Notes: generated by a model from the sequence alone, not told the origin. DNA of 64,000 nt from Paenibacillus sp. FSL R5-0623 (GCF_037974265.1 NZ_CP150233.1:3162001-3226000); one strand, 5' to 3'; numbered from the stretch's first letter, positions 9,360 to 18,319 are shown. Made by a program: numbers and translations.

Positions 9360-9392
9360 TTCATACTCCGTTCATATTCCGGTCATGGGGAG
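9360..9392 (+). promoter_or_regulatory. three 11-bp direct repeats, probable response-regulator site
   Basis: TTCATACTCCG, TTCATATTCCG and GTCATGGGGAG follow one another at an exact 11-base period. The first two differ at one base; the third is diverged. OmpR-family dimers bind head-to-tail repeats with this helical spacing. The site lies directly after the two-component operon and about 70 bases before the hydrolase gene at 9461, so activation of that cassette by the adjacent regulator is a reasonable inference. Confidence 0.6.
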
Positions 9393-9460
9393 TACATCTT
9401 TCTTGATTAAGATTTCTTAAGCAGCCTGCCAGGACAATATACAGATGAGGATAGGAGCAG

Positions 9461-10465
9461 ATGAATGTGAATCAACAAGCAGACAGAGAAGTCCAGAGTA
9501 AGAGCAAAACCAAGAAAGTGTTAGGCATTTTGTTTAAAGTACTATGCGCAATCATTATAGCAATCTTACTTTTTGTAGCTATCGTATATACCGTCAATAA
9601 AATCAGCAGTTATTCGGAGCAAAAAAGAATGGAGCCGTATGGTCAACATGTATCCGTAGACGGAAAAAATATGAATGTGTTCATTCAAGGCGAAGGCGAG
9701 GAAACGATTGTGCTTCTGCCTGGTTTTGGAACAGCGGCACCAGCGCTTGATTTTAAACCTCTTATCTCCGAGTTATCTCCATATTATAAAGTTGTCGTTG
9801 TTGAGCCCTTTGGTTACGGATTGAGTGATCAGACCGAAAAGGAACGTAGTACAGCAAATATCGTCAGTGAAATTCATGAAGCGTTACAGCGTCTACATAT
9901 TGATCGTTATATCCTCATGGGTCATTCCATTTCGGGGATCTATAGCCTGGATTACGTGAACAAGTATGCAGATGAAATAAGTGCATATGTTGGGCTGGAT
10001 AGCAGTGTTCCAGCGATAAGTGAACAGAAGATTGATTCATCAGATACACAACCGATTAAATGGTTCCGCAACTTAGGTTTCGCCCGAGTGCAACTGAAAC
10101 TGAGTGCTGACCCTTATGATGGACTGCCTTATGATGAGCAAACGAAAAAACAATTGAACATTCTGATACGCAAAAATATGTATAATACCACGCAATTAAA
10201 TGAGGCAGAAAGTATGTATTCCAACTTTAAAGCATCTGAACAACTAACTTTGCCTGTTAATCTTCCAGTTCTTTTCTTTGTTCAAAAGAATCATCCGGTA
10301 GCAGACAATTGGGTTCCGGAACACGAGAAGTTAATAGAGAACTCTGCGCGTGGTGAAGTGGTGCTGCTGGAAGCAAATCATTATTTGTATCGTTCCCATG
10401 CCAAAGAAATTGCTGAAGGTGTCAGAGCATTTATGATCCGTGATGAGAGAGAGGAATTCAATTGA
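9461..10465 (+). CDS. membrane-anchored alpha/beta hydrolase
   Basis: A 334-residue protein with a basic N terminus and one transmembrane helix (about residues 23-45), then an alpha/beta hydrolase domain outside the membrane. The oxyanion strand reads IVLLPGFGT, the nucleophile elbow is GHSISG with Ser156, and the catalytic His is probably in EANHYLYRSH near residue 308. The binding site AGGATAGGAGCAG precedes ATG 9461. It overlaps the next gene by 4 bases and is the first gene of a three-hydrolase cassette behind the 11-bp repeats. The substrate is unknown; an ester or amide at the cell surface is likely. Confidence 0.85.
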   Translation: MNVNQQADREVQSKSKTKKVLGILFKVLCAIIIAILLFVAIVYTVNKISSYSEQKRMEPYGQHVSVDGKNMNVFIQGEGEETIVLLPGFGTAAPALDFKPLISELSPYYKVVVVEPFGYGLSDQTEKERSTANIVSEIHEALQRLHIDRYILMGHSISGIYSLDYVNKYADEISAYVGLDSSVPAISEQKIDSSDTQPIKWFRNLGFARVQLKLSADPYDGLPYDEQTKKQLNILIRKNMYNTTQLNEAESMYSNFKASEQLTLPVNLPVLFFVQKNHPVADNWVPEHEKLIENSARGEVVLLEANHYLYRSHAKEIAEGVRAFMIRDEREEFN

Positions 10466-11916
10466 GATTATTTGAGATACTGTTAGTTCTATCCTGTTTC
10501 GCGTTACTCATAGACCTACTATTTATTAAAAGAAGTGCAAAGAAAATAGGCTTGGGTTTGGGAATAGGAAGTAGCGTTATATTATTAGTTCAATTGTTGG
10601 TTGAGGGATACAGATGGCAGTTGCTTCTGGTATATATCATGGCGGCTCTATTCATAATTATTGTTTTACTCAGACATTCCGAAAAGATGATGAAGCTTAA
10701 AATAGGGAAGTTCTTGAAATATAGTTTATCTTCCCTGATTGTCATTCTGCTTGTTGGTTCTACTGCCTTGTCTGTATACTTACCTGTCTTTAATTTGCCG
10801 AAGCCGGATGGTCCAGAGAAAGTGGGTACTCAAACCTTTCATTTTACAGATCAGAACAGAGATGAAGTCTTCACTGAAGATCAAAGTGATAAGAGGGAAC
10901 TAATGGTTCAAGTTTGGTACCCTACTGAAAATAGGAATAATATCAAGCGTGACACGCTGTTTCCAAAAGATAGAGAGAGGTTCAAAAAGTATATTCAGAG
11001 CTTCTCTAATTCTTTAAAACTGCCTGAATTTGTGCTCGACTATTGGAAGTATAGTCAAACCAACTCTTATGAAAATAGTGAAATATTGTCTTCTACAAGT
11101 CCTTATCCCTTGGTACTACTATCTCATGGTATGGGAACTAGTAGAGTTCTACATGTATCACAGGCCGAGAATCTGGCCAGTCATGGGTTTATCGTGGTCA
11201 CCATCGATCATACGTATAACACCTTTGCTACCCTTTTTCCAGATGGCCGTGTAACGGATTACAAAAAAAGTACGACTACACTAGATGAACGTACAAAAAC
11301 AGGGGATATCTGGACGAAAGATGTAGAGTTTGTAATCGATCAAATCGAAAAGCTGAATTCAGGATCAATCGAAAGTCAGTTTAAAGGAAAAATCGATCTA
11401 GATCACATCGGCGCGATGGGGCATTCTTTTGGGGGGGCAACCGCGTTTAATGCAACGTATTTAGATCAGAGAATCAAGGCCGGAGTTAACATGGATGGGT
11501 CACTATATGAAGTGGATAATAGAGATGATATAAACAAGCCGTTTATGTTCATCCGATCGGGAAGTTTTGAAGACTGGTTCGCCAACTTTGAAATGGATAG
11601 AAATTCGGATGATGAAGTAACTAAATCTCTTTCAGATGAGCTACACATTATGAAAAATGTTATGAATCATGGGGGAAAAGTGATCTATGTAGAAGGAACT
11701 CAGCACTTCAATTTCACGGACCTTCAGTTCTATTCAGAGCTGGTTAAACTGTCCGGGATCACAGGAGATATCAATGGTAAAAGAGGATCAAACATCGTAA
11801 ATCAATATGTACTCGACTTCTTTAACAAGCAACTGAAAGGAACGGGTGGAGATCTGATTCAGGGTCCAAACGACTTGTATCCGGAGGTGAAATTTGTAGA
11901 CCCAGAAGAACTCTAA
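10462..11916 (+). CDS. membrane protein with PAF-acetylhydrolase-like domain
   Basis: The 484-residue product starts at TTG 10462, which overlaps the upstream stop and follows GAGAGAGG. Three to four hydrophobic helices occupy residues 1-115. A C-terminal alpha/beta hydrolase follows, of the platelet-activating-factor acetylhydrolase type, with LLSHGMGTSR as oxyanion loop, GHSFGG as nucleophile elbow, an acidic residue in the NMDGS region and a late His in GTQHFNF. Family members hydrolyse short acyl esters and oxidised phospholipids. It shares the operon with another hydrolase upstream and the serine hydrolase downstream. Function in this organism is not established. Confidence 0.82.
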   Translation: MRLFEILLVLSCFALLIDLLFIKRSAKKIGLGLGIGSSVILLVQLLVEGYRWQLLLVYIMAALFIIIVLLRHSEKMMKLKIGKFLKYSLSSLIVILLVGSTALSVYLPVFNLPKPDGPEKVGTQTFHFTDQNRDEVFTEDQSDKRELMVQVWYPTENRNNIKRDTLFPKDRERFKKYIQSFSNSLKLPEFVLDYWKYSQTNSYENSEILSSTSPYPLVLLSHGMGTSRVLHVSQAENLASHGFIVVTIDHTYNTFATLFPDGRVTDYKKSTTTLDERTKTGDIWTKDVEFVIDQIEKLNSGSIESQFKGKIDLDHIGAMGHSFGGATAFNATYLDQRIKAGVNMDGSLYEVDNRDDINKPFMFIRSGSFEDWFANFEMDRNSDDEVTKSLSDELHIMKNVMNHGGKVIYVEGTQHFNFTDLQFYSELVKLSGITGDINGKRGSNIVNQYVLDFFNKQLKGTGGDLIQGPNDLYPEVKFVDPEEL

Positions 11917-11951
11917 CTACCAAAACACTTAAAATTCAGGAGATGATGTGA

Positions 11952-14042
11952 ATGGGACGACAAAAGGGAAAACGAACTTCAATCACCGCCTTAACTCTGG
12001 TGTTAACGATGTTGGCTCCAATGTCTGCAATGGCTGCGCCTCCTACAAGTAGCAGTGATTTTACGTATGAACCAACCAAGAAAACCGTGATGGAGAAAGC
12101 CAAGTTACTCACCGAGAAACATGGAATCACAAGTCTCCAATATGCCCTTATCGATGGTGGCGAGATTGTGGTGTCCGGTCAGACGGGTAAAAACGATAAA
12201 AACAACAAGGTGCCTCTTACGCCCGATACAATCTATGGCATAGGATCAACGAGTAAAATGTTCCTCACCGCTTCTGTTATGAAGTTAGTTGAAGAAGGCA
12301 AGGTAGATTTGGATCTGCCTGTTGTGAACTATATACCTGATTTTGAGATGAAAGATCATCGCTACAAACAAATCACACCACGCATGCTGTTGAATCATTC
12401 TTCCGGTCTGCTGGGCAGCACGGGTAGCAATGCCACATTGTACGGGGATAATGATACGTACTCACATGATACGTTTCTGGACCAATTGGCAAGTCAAAAC
12501 CTGAAGGCAGATCCCGGTGCGTTCTCGGTGTATAGTAACGATGGGTTTACGTTATCCGAGATTATGGTTGAACGTGTTAGCGGCATGAGTTTTACAGCTT
12601 TTATACACCAATATTTTACGGAACCTTTGGACATGAAACATACAAAAACACCACAGGATGTGGTAGATCCGGCAGACATGGCGGGAATCTATTCTCCTTT
12701 GGTTGCGGGTCAGCTTCCACAAGAGAATTATAATGTTATCGCTACTGGAGGCATTTATTCCACCGCTGAAGATCTTGTGAAATTTTCACAGATTTTCACG
12801 GGAGAGGTCCAAGACATTCTTACCAATAAGTCTGTAGAAGCCATGGCGCAAGAAGAATACAAAAGAGGCATGTGGCCAGAGGATAGTGATACGTCTATAT
12901 CTTACGGGTTAGGGTGGGATAGTGTAAATCTGTACCCATTCAGTGAATACGGCATCAAGGCAGTAACAAAAGGTGGAGATACCATATCGTATCACTCATC
13001 TTTCGTCGTACTGCCGGAATATAATCTGGCTGCAGCCGTTACCTCATCAGGTGGGACAAGTGCCAAAGATCAGTTCATTGCGAGTGAATTATTACTCAGC
13101 GCACTTGAGGAAAAGGGCATCATTACAGAACGGAAGCCGGAAAAATCGTTTGGTGTGCCTGTGAAGGCAGATATACCTAAAGAAATAGCCACGAATGTAG
13201 GTATATATGGCGGCAATAATTCAGTTAAGAAGATCGAAATGAATACTGCTGGACAAATGACTATATCCACACCCGCAGCTCCAAGTGAACCGGCTCAAAA
13301 ATACACCTATACAGCGGATGGTACTTTTGTTAACGATGAGGGCACGCAAAAGTTGAAATTTGTTAAGGAGAAGAATGGAAGGACTTATCTGTGGTATCGA
13401 TCTTATATATCCTTGCCAGGACTTGGACAATTGGCTTTCTCCGAATATAAAATGGAGAAGCTGGAAGCCAATGAATTATCCCAGGATATAACGGCCTCAT
13501 GGGAGCAGCGTGAAGGTAAAAAATATTACCTGCTGAATGAGAAATATACATCAACGGTTTATCTCAATTCGGCACCAATTCTCCCTATTCATTTGGACAA
13601 AGAGACCCCTGGGTATGTATCCAATACTAAGATTATTGGAGCAAACGAAGCAGTCACGGAGCTGCAAATCCCTGGCCTAGCTGGACGTGATACAAAGGAG
13701 ATTTATTTTGCTAAAAAGAACGGAGTAGAGTACATTACAGCCGTCGGTAGCATATACGCCAGTGAGGAAATGGTACAACCACTATATTCGGGTAAACAAT
13801 CTCTAGCAACGATTCAAGAAGATGGATATGTCAGATGGTTTTCGATACCAGCAACTGTGAAAGGAAAAGTCATGACGGTGGGAATGCCTGCAAATGGCGC
13901 CTTTGCTGTATATGATCAGAAGGGTGTTTGTATTAATCACACCGTGGTCAGCGGAAAGAATGTGGTTGTTTTACCAGAGAACGGCCGCATTGTATTTGCT
14001 GGTGAGGTTGAATCCACGTTTGAAATTTCATTGAAAAAGTAA
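11952..14042 (+). CDS. secreted beta-lactamase-fold serine hydrolase (class C/PBP4* type)
   Basis: A 696-residue exported protein. The signal peptide spans about residues 1-29 and probably ends at AMA. The serine beta-lactamase domain (about 40-390) shows the SxxK motif as GSTSKM, a YSN motif in VYSNDGF and a KGG triad in TKGGDT. The remaining 300 residues are beta-rich and of unknown role. Relatives act as D-alanyl peptidases, esterases or inactive penicillin-binding-like proteins rather than true beta-lactamases. The gene is last in the hydrolase cassette, 36 bases after its neighbour, and closed by a terminator. A full-length paralogue lies at 56431. Confidence 0.88.
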   Translation: MGRQKGKRTSITALTLVLTMLAPMSAMAAPPTSSSDFTYEPTKKTVMEKAKLLTEKHGITSLQYALIDGGEIVVSGQTGKNDKNNKVPLTPDTIYGIGSTSKMFLTASVMKLVEEGKVDLDLPVVNYIPDFEMKDHRYKQITPRMLLNHSSGLLGSTGSNATLYGDNDTYSHDTFLDQLASQNLKADPGAFSVYSNDGFTLSEIMVERVSGMSFTAFIHQYFTEPLDMKHTKTPQDVVDPADMAGIYSPLVAGQLPQENYNVIATGGIYSTAEDLVKFSQIFTGEVQDILTNKSVEAMAQEEYKRGMWPEDSDTSISYGLGWDSVNLYPFSEYGIKAVTKGGDTISYHSSFVVLPEYNLAAAVTSSGGTSAKDQFIASELLLSALEEKGIITERKPEKSFGVPVKADIPKEIATNVGIYGGNNSVKKIEMNTAGQMTISTPAAPSEPAQKYTYTADGTFVNDEGTQKLKFVKEKNGRTYLWYRSYISLPGLGQLAFSEYKMEKLEANELSQDITASWEQREGKKYYLLNEKYTSTVYLNSAPILPIHLDKETPGYVSNTKIIGANEAVTELQIPGLAGRDTKEIYFAKKNGVEYITAVGSIYASEEMVQPLYSGKQSLATIQEDGYVRWFSIPATVKGKVMTVGMPANGAFAVYDQKGVCINHTVVSGKNVVVLPENGRIVFAGEVESTFEISLKK

Positions 14043-14106
14043 CAATAGATTTGGTGCAGTGAAAGATGATGATTTCCGGAGGAGTAAAAATAGTGAAAAA
14101 CAAAAG

Positions 14107-14130
14107 AAGTCGCGAAATCGCGGCTTTTTT
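14107..14130 (+). terminator. Rho-independent terminator (AGTCGC family)
   Basis: AGTCGCG and CGCGGCT pair with one T-G wobble around a 4-base loop and run into T6. It ends the hydrolase cassette. Confidence 0.85.
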
Positions 14131-14183
14131 CTGTTGAGGAAATGGTGAATATACATACTTCGTTATCTATTGGAAAATTTAGG

Positions 14184-14247
14184 TTGACACTTCTTTTTAT
14201 CGCGTATACAATCGTATACATGAATACGCTGTATACATATGTATACA
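14184..14247 (+). promoter_or_regulatory. sigma-A promoter with GTATAC operator array
   Basis: TTGACA (14184-14189), a 17-base spacer and TACAAT (14207-14212) form a near-consensus promoter. Four GTATAC hexamers start at 14204, 14214, 14231 and 14241, so two pairs with an internal 10-base period. The second pair is the perfect 18-base dyad TGTATACATATGTATACA. The first pair covers the -10 and the second falls in the leader just before the ribosome binding site, as expected for repression by a dimeric regulator. The regulator is not identified. Confidence 0.75.
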
Positions 14248-14266
14248 CGTTATGGGGGTGGCAAAT

Positions 14267-14641
14267 GTGAGAGATCGTCCTATCGAAGAGAAGGATGGAA
14301 GTGTACGTCAAGTTGAGCGTCCGAGACATGATATGAGTGACAGCGAGCAACGTGGAGAGCGTTCCAGACGTGGCAAAGGGCATGGCGAACATGAGGGAAG
14401 ACGGGGCCGTGGAGCGCAAACATTCCGTCGCGGCCGGATTCTTGTATTTCTGGAGCAGATGCAGAATCGAAGAACAACGCTTGTCCGACAACTTGGACAG
14501 GAGGAGTATGAACATATTCGCCCGGTGATCAGTGGGGAGTTAAAAGCTATTGATCAGGTCATCGACGAGTATATCCATCTGTTCGAGCTGCAAAATGAAG
14601 ATGTAAACCCCAATAAGGATCTGGAGAGTGAGAGTGAATAA
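14267..14641 (+). CDS. small highly charged protein, unknown
   Basis: The GTG at 14267 lies 5 bases after GGGGGTGG, giving about 124 residues; an in-frame ATG at 14252 would place that binding site inside the gene. Residues 1-55 are disordered-looking and rich in Arg, Glu, Gly and Ser. Residues 55-110 look helical (RGRILVFLEQMQNRR, then a conserved-looking EEYEHIRPVISGELKAID). The stop precedes the ABC exporter by two bases, so the genes are co-transcribed under the GTATAC-controlled promoter. It could be a regulator or partner of the exporter. No family is recognised and no helix-turn-helix is obvious. Confidence 0.7.
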   Translation: MRDRPIEEKDGSVRQVERPRHDMSDSEQRGERSRRGKGHGEHEGRRGRGAQTFRRGRILVFLEQMQNRRTTLVRQLGQEEYEHIRPVISGELKAIDQVIDEYIHLFELQNEDVNPNKDLESESE

Positions 14642-14643
14642 GT

Positions 14644-16362
14644 ATGATTCGTCGTTTTTTTTCGTATTATCGTCCCTATAAAAAACTGTTTTTGATTGAT
14701 TTTGGATGCGCTGTACTTGCAGGTCTTCTGGAGTTGGCTTTCCCCCTTGCCGTCAGCAAATTCATTAATGAATTGTTGCCAGGGCAGGATTGGCCTCTCA
14801 TTATGCTTGCCTGTGTTGTGCTGTTATCCATCTATGCACTTAATACCGTGTTGAACTATGTAGTTACATATTGGGGACATATGCTGGGCATTAACATTGA
14901 GACCAACATGCGTGAGAAGATGTTCGCTCACTTGCAGAAGCTGTCCTTCCGTTTCTTCGATAATCGTAAAACAGGCCACTTAATTGGTCATCTTACGAAT
15001 GATCTGAATGATATCGGCGAGGTTGCTCACCATGGACCTGAAGATGTATTCATCGCAGTAATGACATTAATTGGATCGTTCTGGCTGATGGCTAACATTA
15101 ATCTGGAGCTTGCGCTGCTTACCTTTATCATTATCCCAATTATGGCTTGGGTCATTATCGTATTTGGTGGTCGCATGACAAAGACGTATCGGCGACTTTT
15201 CGGAGACGTCGGCAATTTCAATGCGCGTATTGAAGATAACGTCGGCGGTATGCGTGTTGTGCAATCGTTCGCCAACGAAGAACATGAGAAAGAACTTTTT
15301 GCAGTGGACAATCAGAATTTCCGTAAAACCAAACTGCTTGCCTACAAAACGATGGCGAAAAGTATCTCGGTCAGTTATATGATGATGCGACTGGTTACTG
15401 TGTTTGTCATGATCAGTGGGGCTTGGTTTTATATCGATGGCAGAATCAATATGGGTGACTTTATGGCATTCCTGCTCCTGTCTAATATTTTCTTCCGCCC
15501 GATTGAGAAAATCAACGCTGTCATTGAAAGTTATCCAAAGGGCATTGCTGGTTTCAAACGTTATCTGGAGATCATTGATACAGAACCTGAAATTGCGGAT
15601 AGCAAAAATGCCGTTGAATTCGAAAGTGTGAAGGGTGATATTCGCTTTGAGAACGTCTCGTTCGGATATGAATCCAGTCGGCGTATTCTAAGTGATATCA
15701 GTCTGTCTGTTCGACCAGGGGAAACCGTTGCTTTTGTTGGTCCGTCGGGTGCAGGCAAAACGACCATCTGCAGCTTGCTGCCAAGATTCTATGAGGTAGA
15801 AGAGGGACGTATCACTGTGGATGGCGTCGACATTCGTGACGTTAAGCTTCAATCCTTGCGCAAACATATTGGAATCGTGCAACAGGATGTATTTTTGTTC
15901 TCGGGTACCATTAAGGAGAATATTGCTTATGGTGATCTGAGTGCAACGGATGAACAAATCTGGGATGCAGCCCGTCGTGCCTCATTGGAGGAACTGATTC
16001 TTACGTTGCCGGATGGTATGGATACTGTCATTGGCGAGCGTGGAGTCAAGCTATCCGGAGGACAGAAGCAACGGTTATCTATTGCTCGTATGTTCTTGAA
16101 AAATCCACCCATTCTTATTCTGGATGAGGCAACCTCAGCGCTGGATACGGAAACGGAAGCACTGATCCAGCAATCACTCGCTGAATTGTCGGTGGGCAGA
16201 ACAACACTTGTGATTGCACACAGACTGACAACTATCAAGAATGCAGATCGAATCATCGTAGTAAACACAGATGGTATCGCTGAGCAGGGCAACCATGAGG
16301 AATTGGTCGCCGCTGGAGGGATATACAGCCGTCTTCATCAGGTGCAATATAGTCACTCTTAA
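14644..16362 (+). CDS. ABC exporter, fused permease/ATPase (MsbA/YwjA-like)
   Basis: A 572-residue half-transporter. Residues 1-300 hold six transmembrane helices of an ABC_membrane domain. Residues 330-565 hold the ATPase with Walker A (GPSGAGKTT), Q loop (IGIVQQDVFLF), signature LSGGQKQR, Walker B (ILILDEATSALD) and the H-loop His in VIAHRLTT. It should homodimerise and export a lipid or hydrophobic drug. The closest layout I know is YwjA of Bacillus. It is coupled to the small charged protein upstream and shares its regulated promoter. Confidence 0.93.
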   Translation: MIRRFFSYYRPYKKLFLIDFGCAVLAGLLELAFPLAVSKFINELLPGQDWPLIMLACVVLLSIYALNTVLNYVVTYWGHMLGINIETNMREKMFAHLQKLSFRFFDNRKTGHLIGHLTNDLNDIGEVAHHGPEDVFIAVMTLIGSFWLMANINLELALLTFIIIPIMAWVIIVFGGRMTKTYRRLFGDVGNFNARIEDNVGGMRVVQSFANEEHEKELFAVDNQNFRKTKLLAYKTMAKSISVSYMMMRLVTVFVMISGAWFYIDGRINMGDFMAFLLLSNIFFRPIEKINAVIESYPKGIAGFKRYLEIIDTEPEIADSKNAVEFESVKGDIRFENVSFGYESSRRILSDISLSVRPGETVAFVGPSGAGKTTICSLLPRFYEVEEGRITVDGVDIRDVKLQSLRKHIGIVQQDVFLFSGTIKENIAYGDLSATDEQIWDAARRASLEELILTLPDGMDTVIGERGVKLSGGQKQRLSIARMFLKNPPILILDEATSALDTETEALIQQSLAELSVGRTTLVIAHRLTTIKNADRIIVVNTDGIAEQGNHEELVAAGGIYSRLHQVQYSHS

Positions 16363-16365
16363 TCC

Positions 16366-16583
16366 ATATAAATTGAATTTACACTGGCCACTCCGATGAC
16401 AGAATAACCTTCCGATCGCTGTTATCCCCAGATTTTTTTATTCCTTTTATCTAAAGGGGGAATCCGGGGATAGCGTATGCTTCCGATGTAGCTTTCTTGC
16501 AGAAAGCTTGTAGGCGAACGCTTCGCTTCTTCACGTTATTTCTGTCCTCTCCGTTTTGTGTAAATGTTTAATTCAATTTATAT
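16366..16583. repeat. structured palindromic intergenic element
   Basis: This gene-free stretch is bounded by inverted arms: ATATAAATTGAATT at 16366-16379 matches the complement of AATTCAATTTATAT near 16570-16583, and TTTACAC at 16378-16384 matches GTGTAAA at 16558-16564. Nested inside are GACAGAATAAC and GTTATTTCTGTC, then GCTGTTATCCCC and GGGGATAGC. Two perfect local hairpins follow, AGCTTTCTTGCAGAAAGCT and GCGAACGCTTCGC. The whole can fold into one long imperfect stem with side hairpins. It has no credible ORF. It resembles a MITE-like or REP-like Paenibacillus intergenic repeat, or a structured RNA; which one cannot be told from one copy. Confidence 0.6.
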
Positions 16584-16640
16584 AGAAACTTAAGTAGCTG
16601 ACTAAGTATCTGGATTAAGAATATGAATCAAATAAACCTT

Positions 16641-16663
16641 GCCGCGCATCTGCGCGGCTTTTT
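16641..16663 (+). terminator. Rho-independent terminator
   Basis: GCCGCGCA-TC-TGCGCGGC is a perfect 8-base-pair stem followed by T5. It lies 280 bases beyond the ABC exporter and just beyond the structured element, so it could end the exporter mRNA or an RNA made from the element. Confidence 0.85.
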
Positions 16664-16705
16664 GCATGGTGTCAAAAAAAGAGGTTATACAATGTTAAGG
16701 GAAAG

Positions 16706-16761
16706 ATAATGTTGACAACGTCCACTAACGTGATTATTATAATGTTGACAATGTCCACTAA
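16706..16761 (+). promoter_or_regulatory. marR promoter with two tandem operator copies
   Basis: Two 23-base copies (16706-16728 and 16739-16761) differ at one base and are spaced exactly 33 bases apart. Each contains the imperfect dyad TTGACAAYGTCCA. The TTGACA of copy 1 (16712-16717) with TATTAT 17 bases later (16735-16740) makes a good sigma-A promoter, so copy 1 covers the -35 and copy 2 the start point. This layout fits autorepression by the MarR protein encoded next. Confidence 0.7.
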
Positions 16762-16776
16762 AAAGGAGGGTTTGAC

Positions 16777-17238
16777 ATCAACTCTCAGTACATAAATCCA
16801 GATACACTGGCTGACATGCGACGTTTTAACCGTTTTTATACCAACATACTCGGTGTACTCGATAAGCATATTCTCGGAACAGGCTATTCGTTTGCAGAAG
16901 TACGAGTCATTATTGAGATTGGAATTCGGGGAGAGAGCATTGCGAACAATCTGGTAGATACACTGACCATTGATCGCAGTTACATGAGCCGAATTGTGAA
17001 CAAATTGTCCAAGGAAGGGCTGCTGGTGAAAGTGAATTCTGCGGTCGACAGCCGAGTCAGTCTGATTCGTCTGACAGCCAAGGGTGAGGAACTGTATGCC
17101 CAATTGAATGCTCGATCCGACCAACAGATCCTGAAGTTAATGCAAGAATTGAATGAAGAAGAGATTCAAGAGGTATACACCTCCATGATGAACATACAAG
17201 AGAAGTTGAACAAGAAAGCAGGAGAGACCACACGATGA
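16777..17238 (+). CDS. MarR family regulator, probable non-AUG start
   Basis: The protein has a winged-helix MarR domain: the recognition region reads LTIDRSYMSRIVNKLSKEGL and the wing contains DSRVSLIRLTAKGEELY. The first in-frame ATG is at 16816, but nothing like a ribosome binding site precedes it. A strong AAGGAGGG at 16763-16770 sits 6 bases before an in-frame ATC at 16777, giving 153 residues, and the predicted mRNA start (about 16748) also suits that position. I therefore place the start at ATC 16777, an unusual codon known for infC. The stop overlaps the aldolase start. It probably represses its own operon. Confidence 0.8.
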   Translation: MNSQYINPDTLADMRRFNRFYTNILGVLDKHILGTGYSFAEVRVIIEIGIRGESIANNLVDTLTIDRSYMSRIVNKLSKEGLLVKVNSAVDSRVSLIRLTAKGEELYAQLNARSDQQILKLMQELNEEEIQEVYTSMMNIQEKLNKKAGETTR

Positions 17239-18314
17239 TACGATTTGAATGTGATTATAACGAGGGTGCACATGAACGAATTTTACAAAGACTGATGGAA
17301 ACCAATATGGAACAGACGAGCGGGTATGGTACGGATGAACACTGTGAACGTGCGAGAATGCTTATTCGTCAGGCCTGTGACAATGAGCAAGCTGATGTTC
17401 ATTTCTTGGTTGGCGGTACACAGACAAATACAACGGTGATTGCATCTATTTTGCGTCCATATCAAGGTGTGATTGCTGCGACCTCGGGACACATTGCGGT
17501 TCATGAAACTGGAGCTATTGAAGCTACGGGACATAAGGTGCTCACGGTTCCAAGCGAGGACGGAAAGATCACGCCTGATCAGGTTAGAGCAGTCTATGAT
17601 GCACATATGAATGAGTCGTCACCGGAACACTGTGTTCAACCAGGAATGGTCTACATATCCCAGCCAACGGAGAACGGAACGATGTATAGCAAGGCAGAAC
17701 TGCAAGCATTGCACACAGTGAGCAGAGCTTGTGGTCTTCCTTTTTTCGTGGATGGAGCACGTCTTGGATATGCACTTGCTTCTCGCGATTGCGATATGAC
17801 ATTTGCTGACCTTGCACGCTTGTGCGATGTATTTTACATCGGGGGAACCAAGATTGGCGCATTGATGGGAGAAGCGGTCGTTATCCTGAATGATGCACTG
17901 AAACCGGATTTTCGTTATATGATCAAACAAAAAGGTGGTCTGCTTGCCAAAGGCAGATTGCTGGGTATCCAATTCGAAACGTTGTTCGAAGATGGTCTGT
18001 ACCTCGATATTTCTCGCCATGCCGTAGATATGGCCTTGAGAATTCATGATTCACTCGAACAGCACGGGGTACGTTTCCTGTACGACTCACCAACCAACCA
18101 GCAGTTTCCGATTCTGCCTGATCGTTTGCTTGAGAAATTACGCAGCGGTTATACGTTCACCTTCTGGGAAAAGGTTGACGATACACACAGTGCGGTGCGG
18201 TTCTGCACCAGCTGGGCAACTCGTCAAGAGAATGTGGATGCACTGACTCGTGATATCGCTCAATTATTGCACGGAGAGATCCACGTGCCAGAACGGGTCG
18301 AAGCATTGGTCTAA
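17235..18314 (+). CDS. threonine aldolase family PLP enzyme
   Basis: The 359-residue protein belongs to the beta-eliminating lyase/L-threonine aldolase family of fold-type I PLP enzymes. The Gly-rich GGTQTNTTVIAS contacts the cofactor phosphate, VDGARLGYAL carries the Asp that binds the pyridine nitrogen, and Lys206 in YIGGTKIGAL forms the Schiff base. It should cleave beta-hydroxy amino acids to glycine and an aldehyde. It overlaps the MarR gene by 4 bases, so the regulator probably responds to a substrate or product. A terminator follows at once. Confidence 0.88.
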   Translation: MIRFECDYNEGAHERILQRLMETNMEQTSGYGTDEHCERARMLIRQACDNEQADVHFLVGGTQTNTTVIASILRPYQGVIAATSGHIAVHETGAIEATGHKVLTVPSEDGKITPDQVRAVYDAHMNESSPEHCVQPGMVYISQPTENGTMYSKAELQALHTVSRACGLPFFVDGARLGYALASRDCDMTFADLARLCDVFYIGGTKIGALMGEAVVILNDALKPDFRYMIKQKGGLLAKGRLLGIQFETLFEDGLYLDISRHAVDMALRIHDSLEQHGVRFLYDSPTNQQFPILPDRLLEKLRSGYTFTFWEKVDDTHSAVRFCTSWATRQENVDALTRDIAQLLHGEIHVPERVEALV

Positions 18315-18319
18315 TCTTG

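Noticed and set aside
16772-16795. Seven-codon leader peptide starting at TTG before marR
   Set aside because: The TTG is one base from the ribosome binding site, too close for normal initiation.
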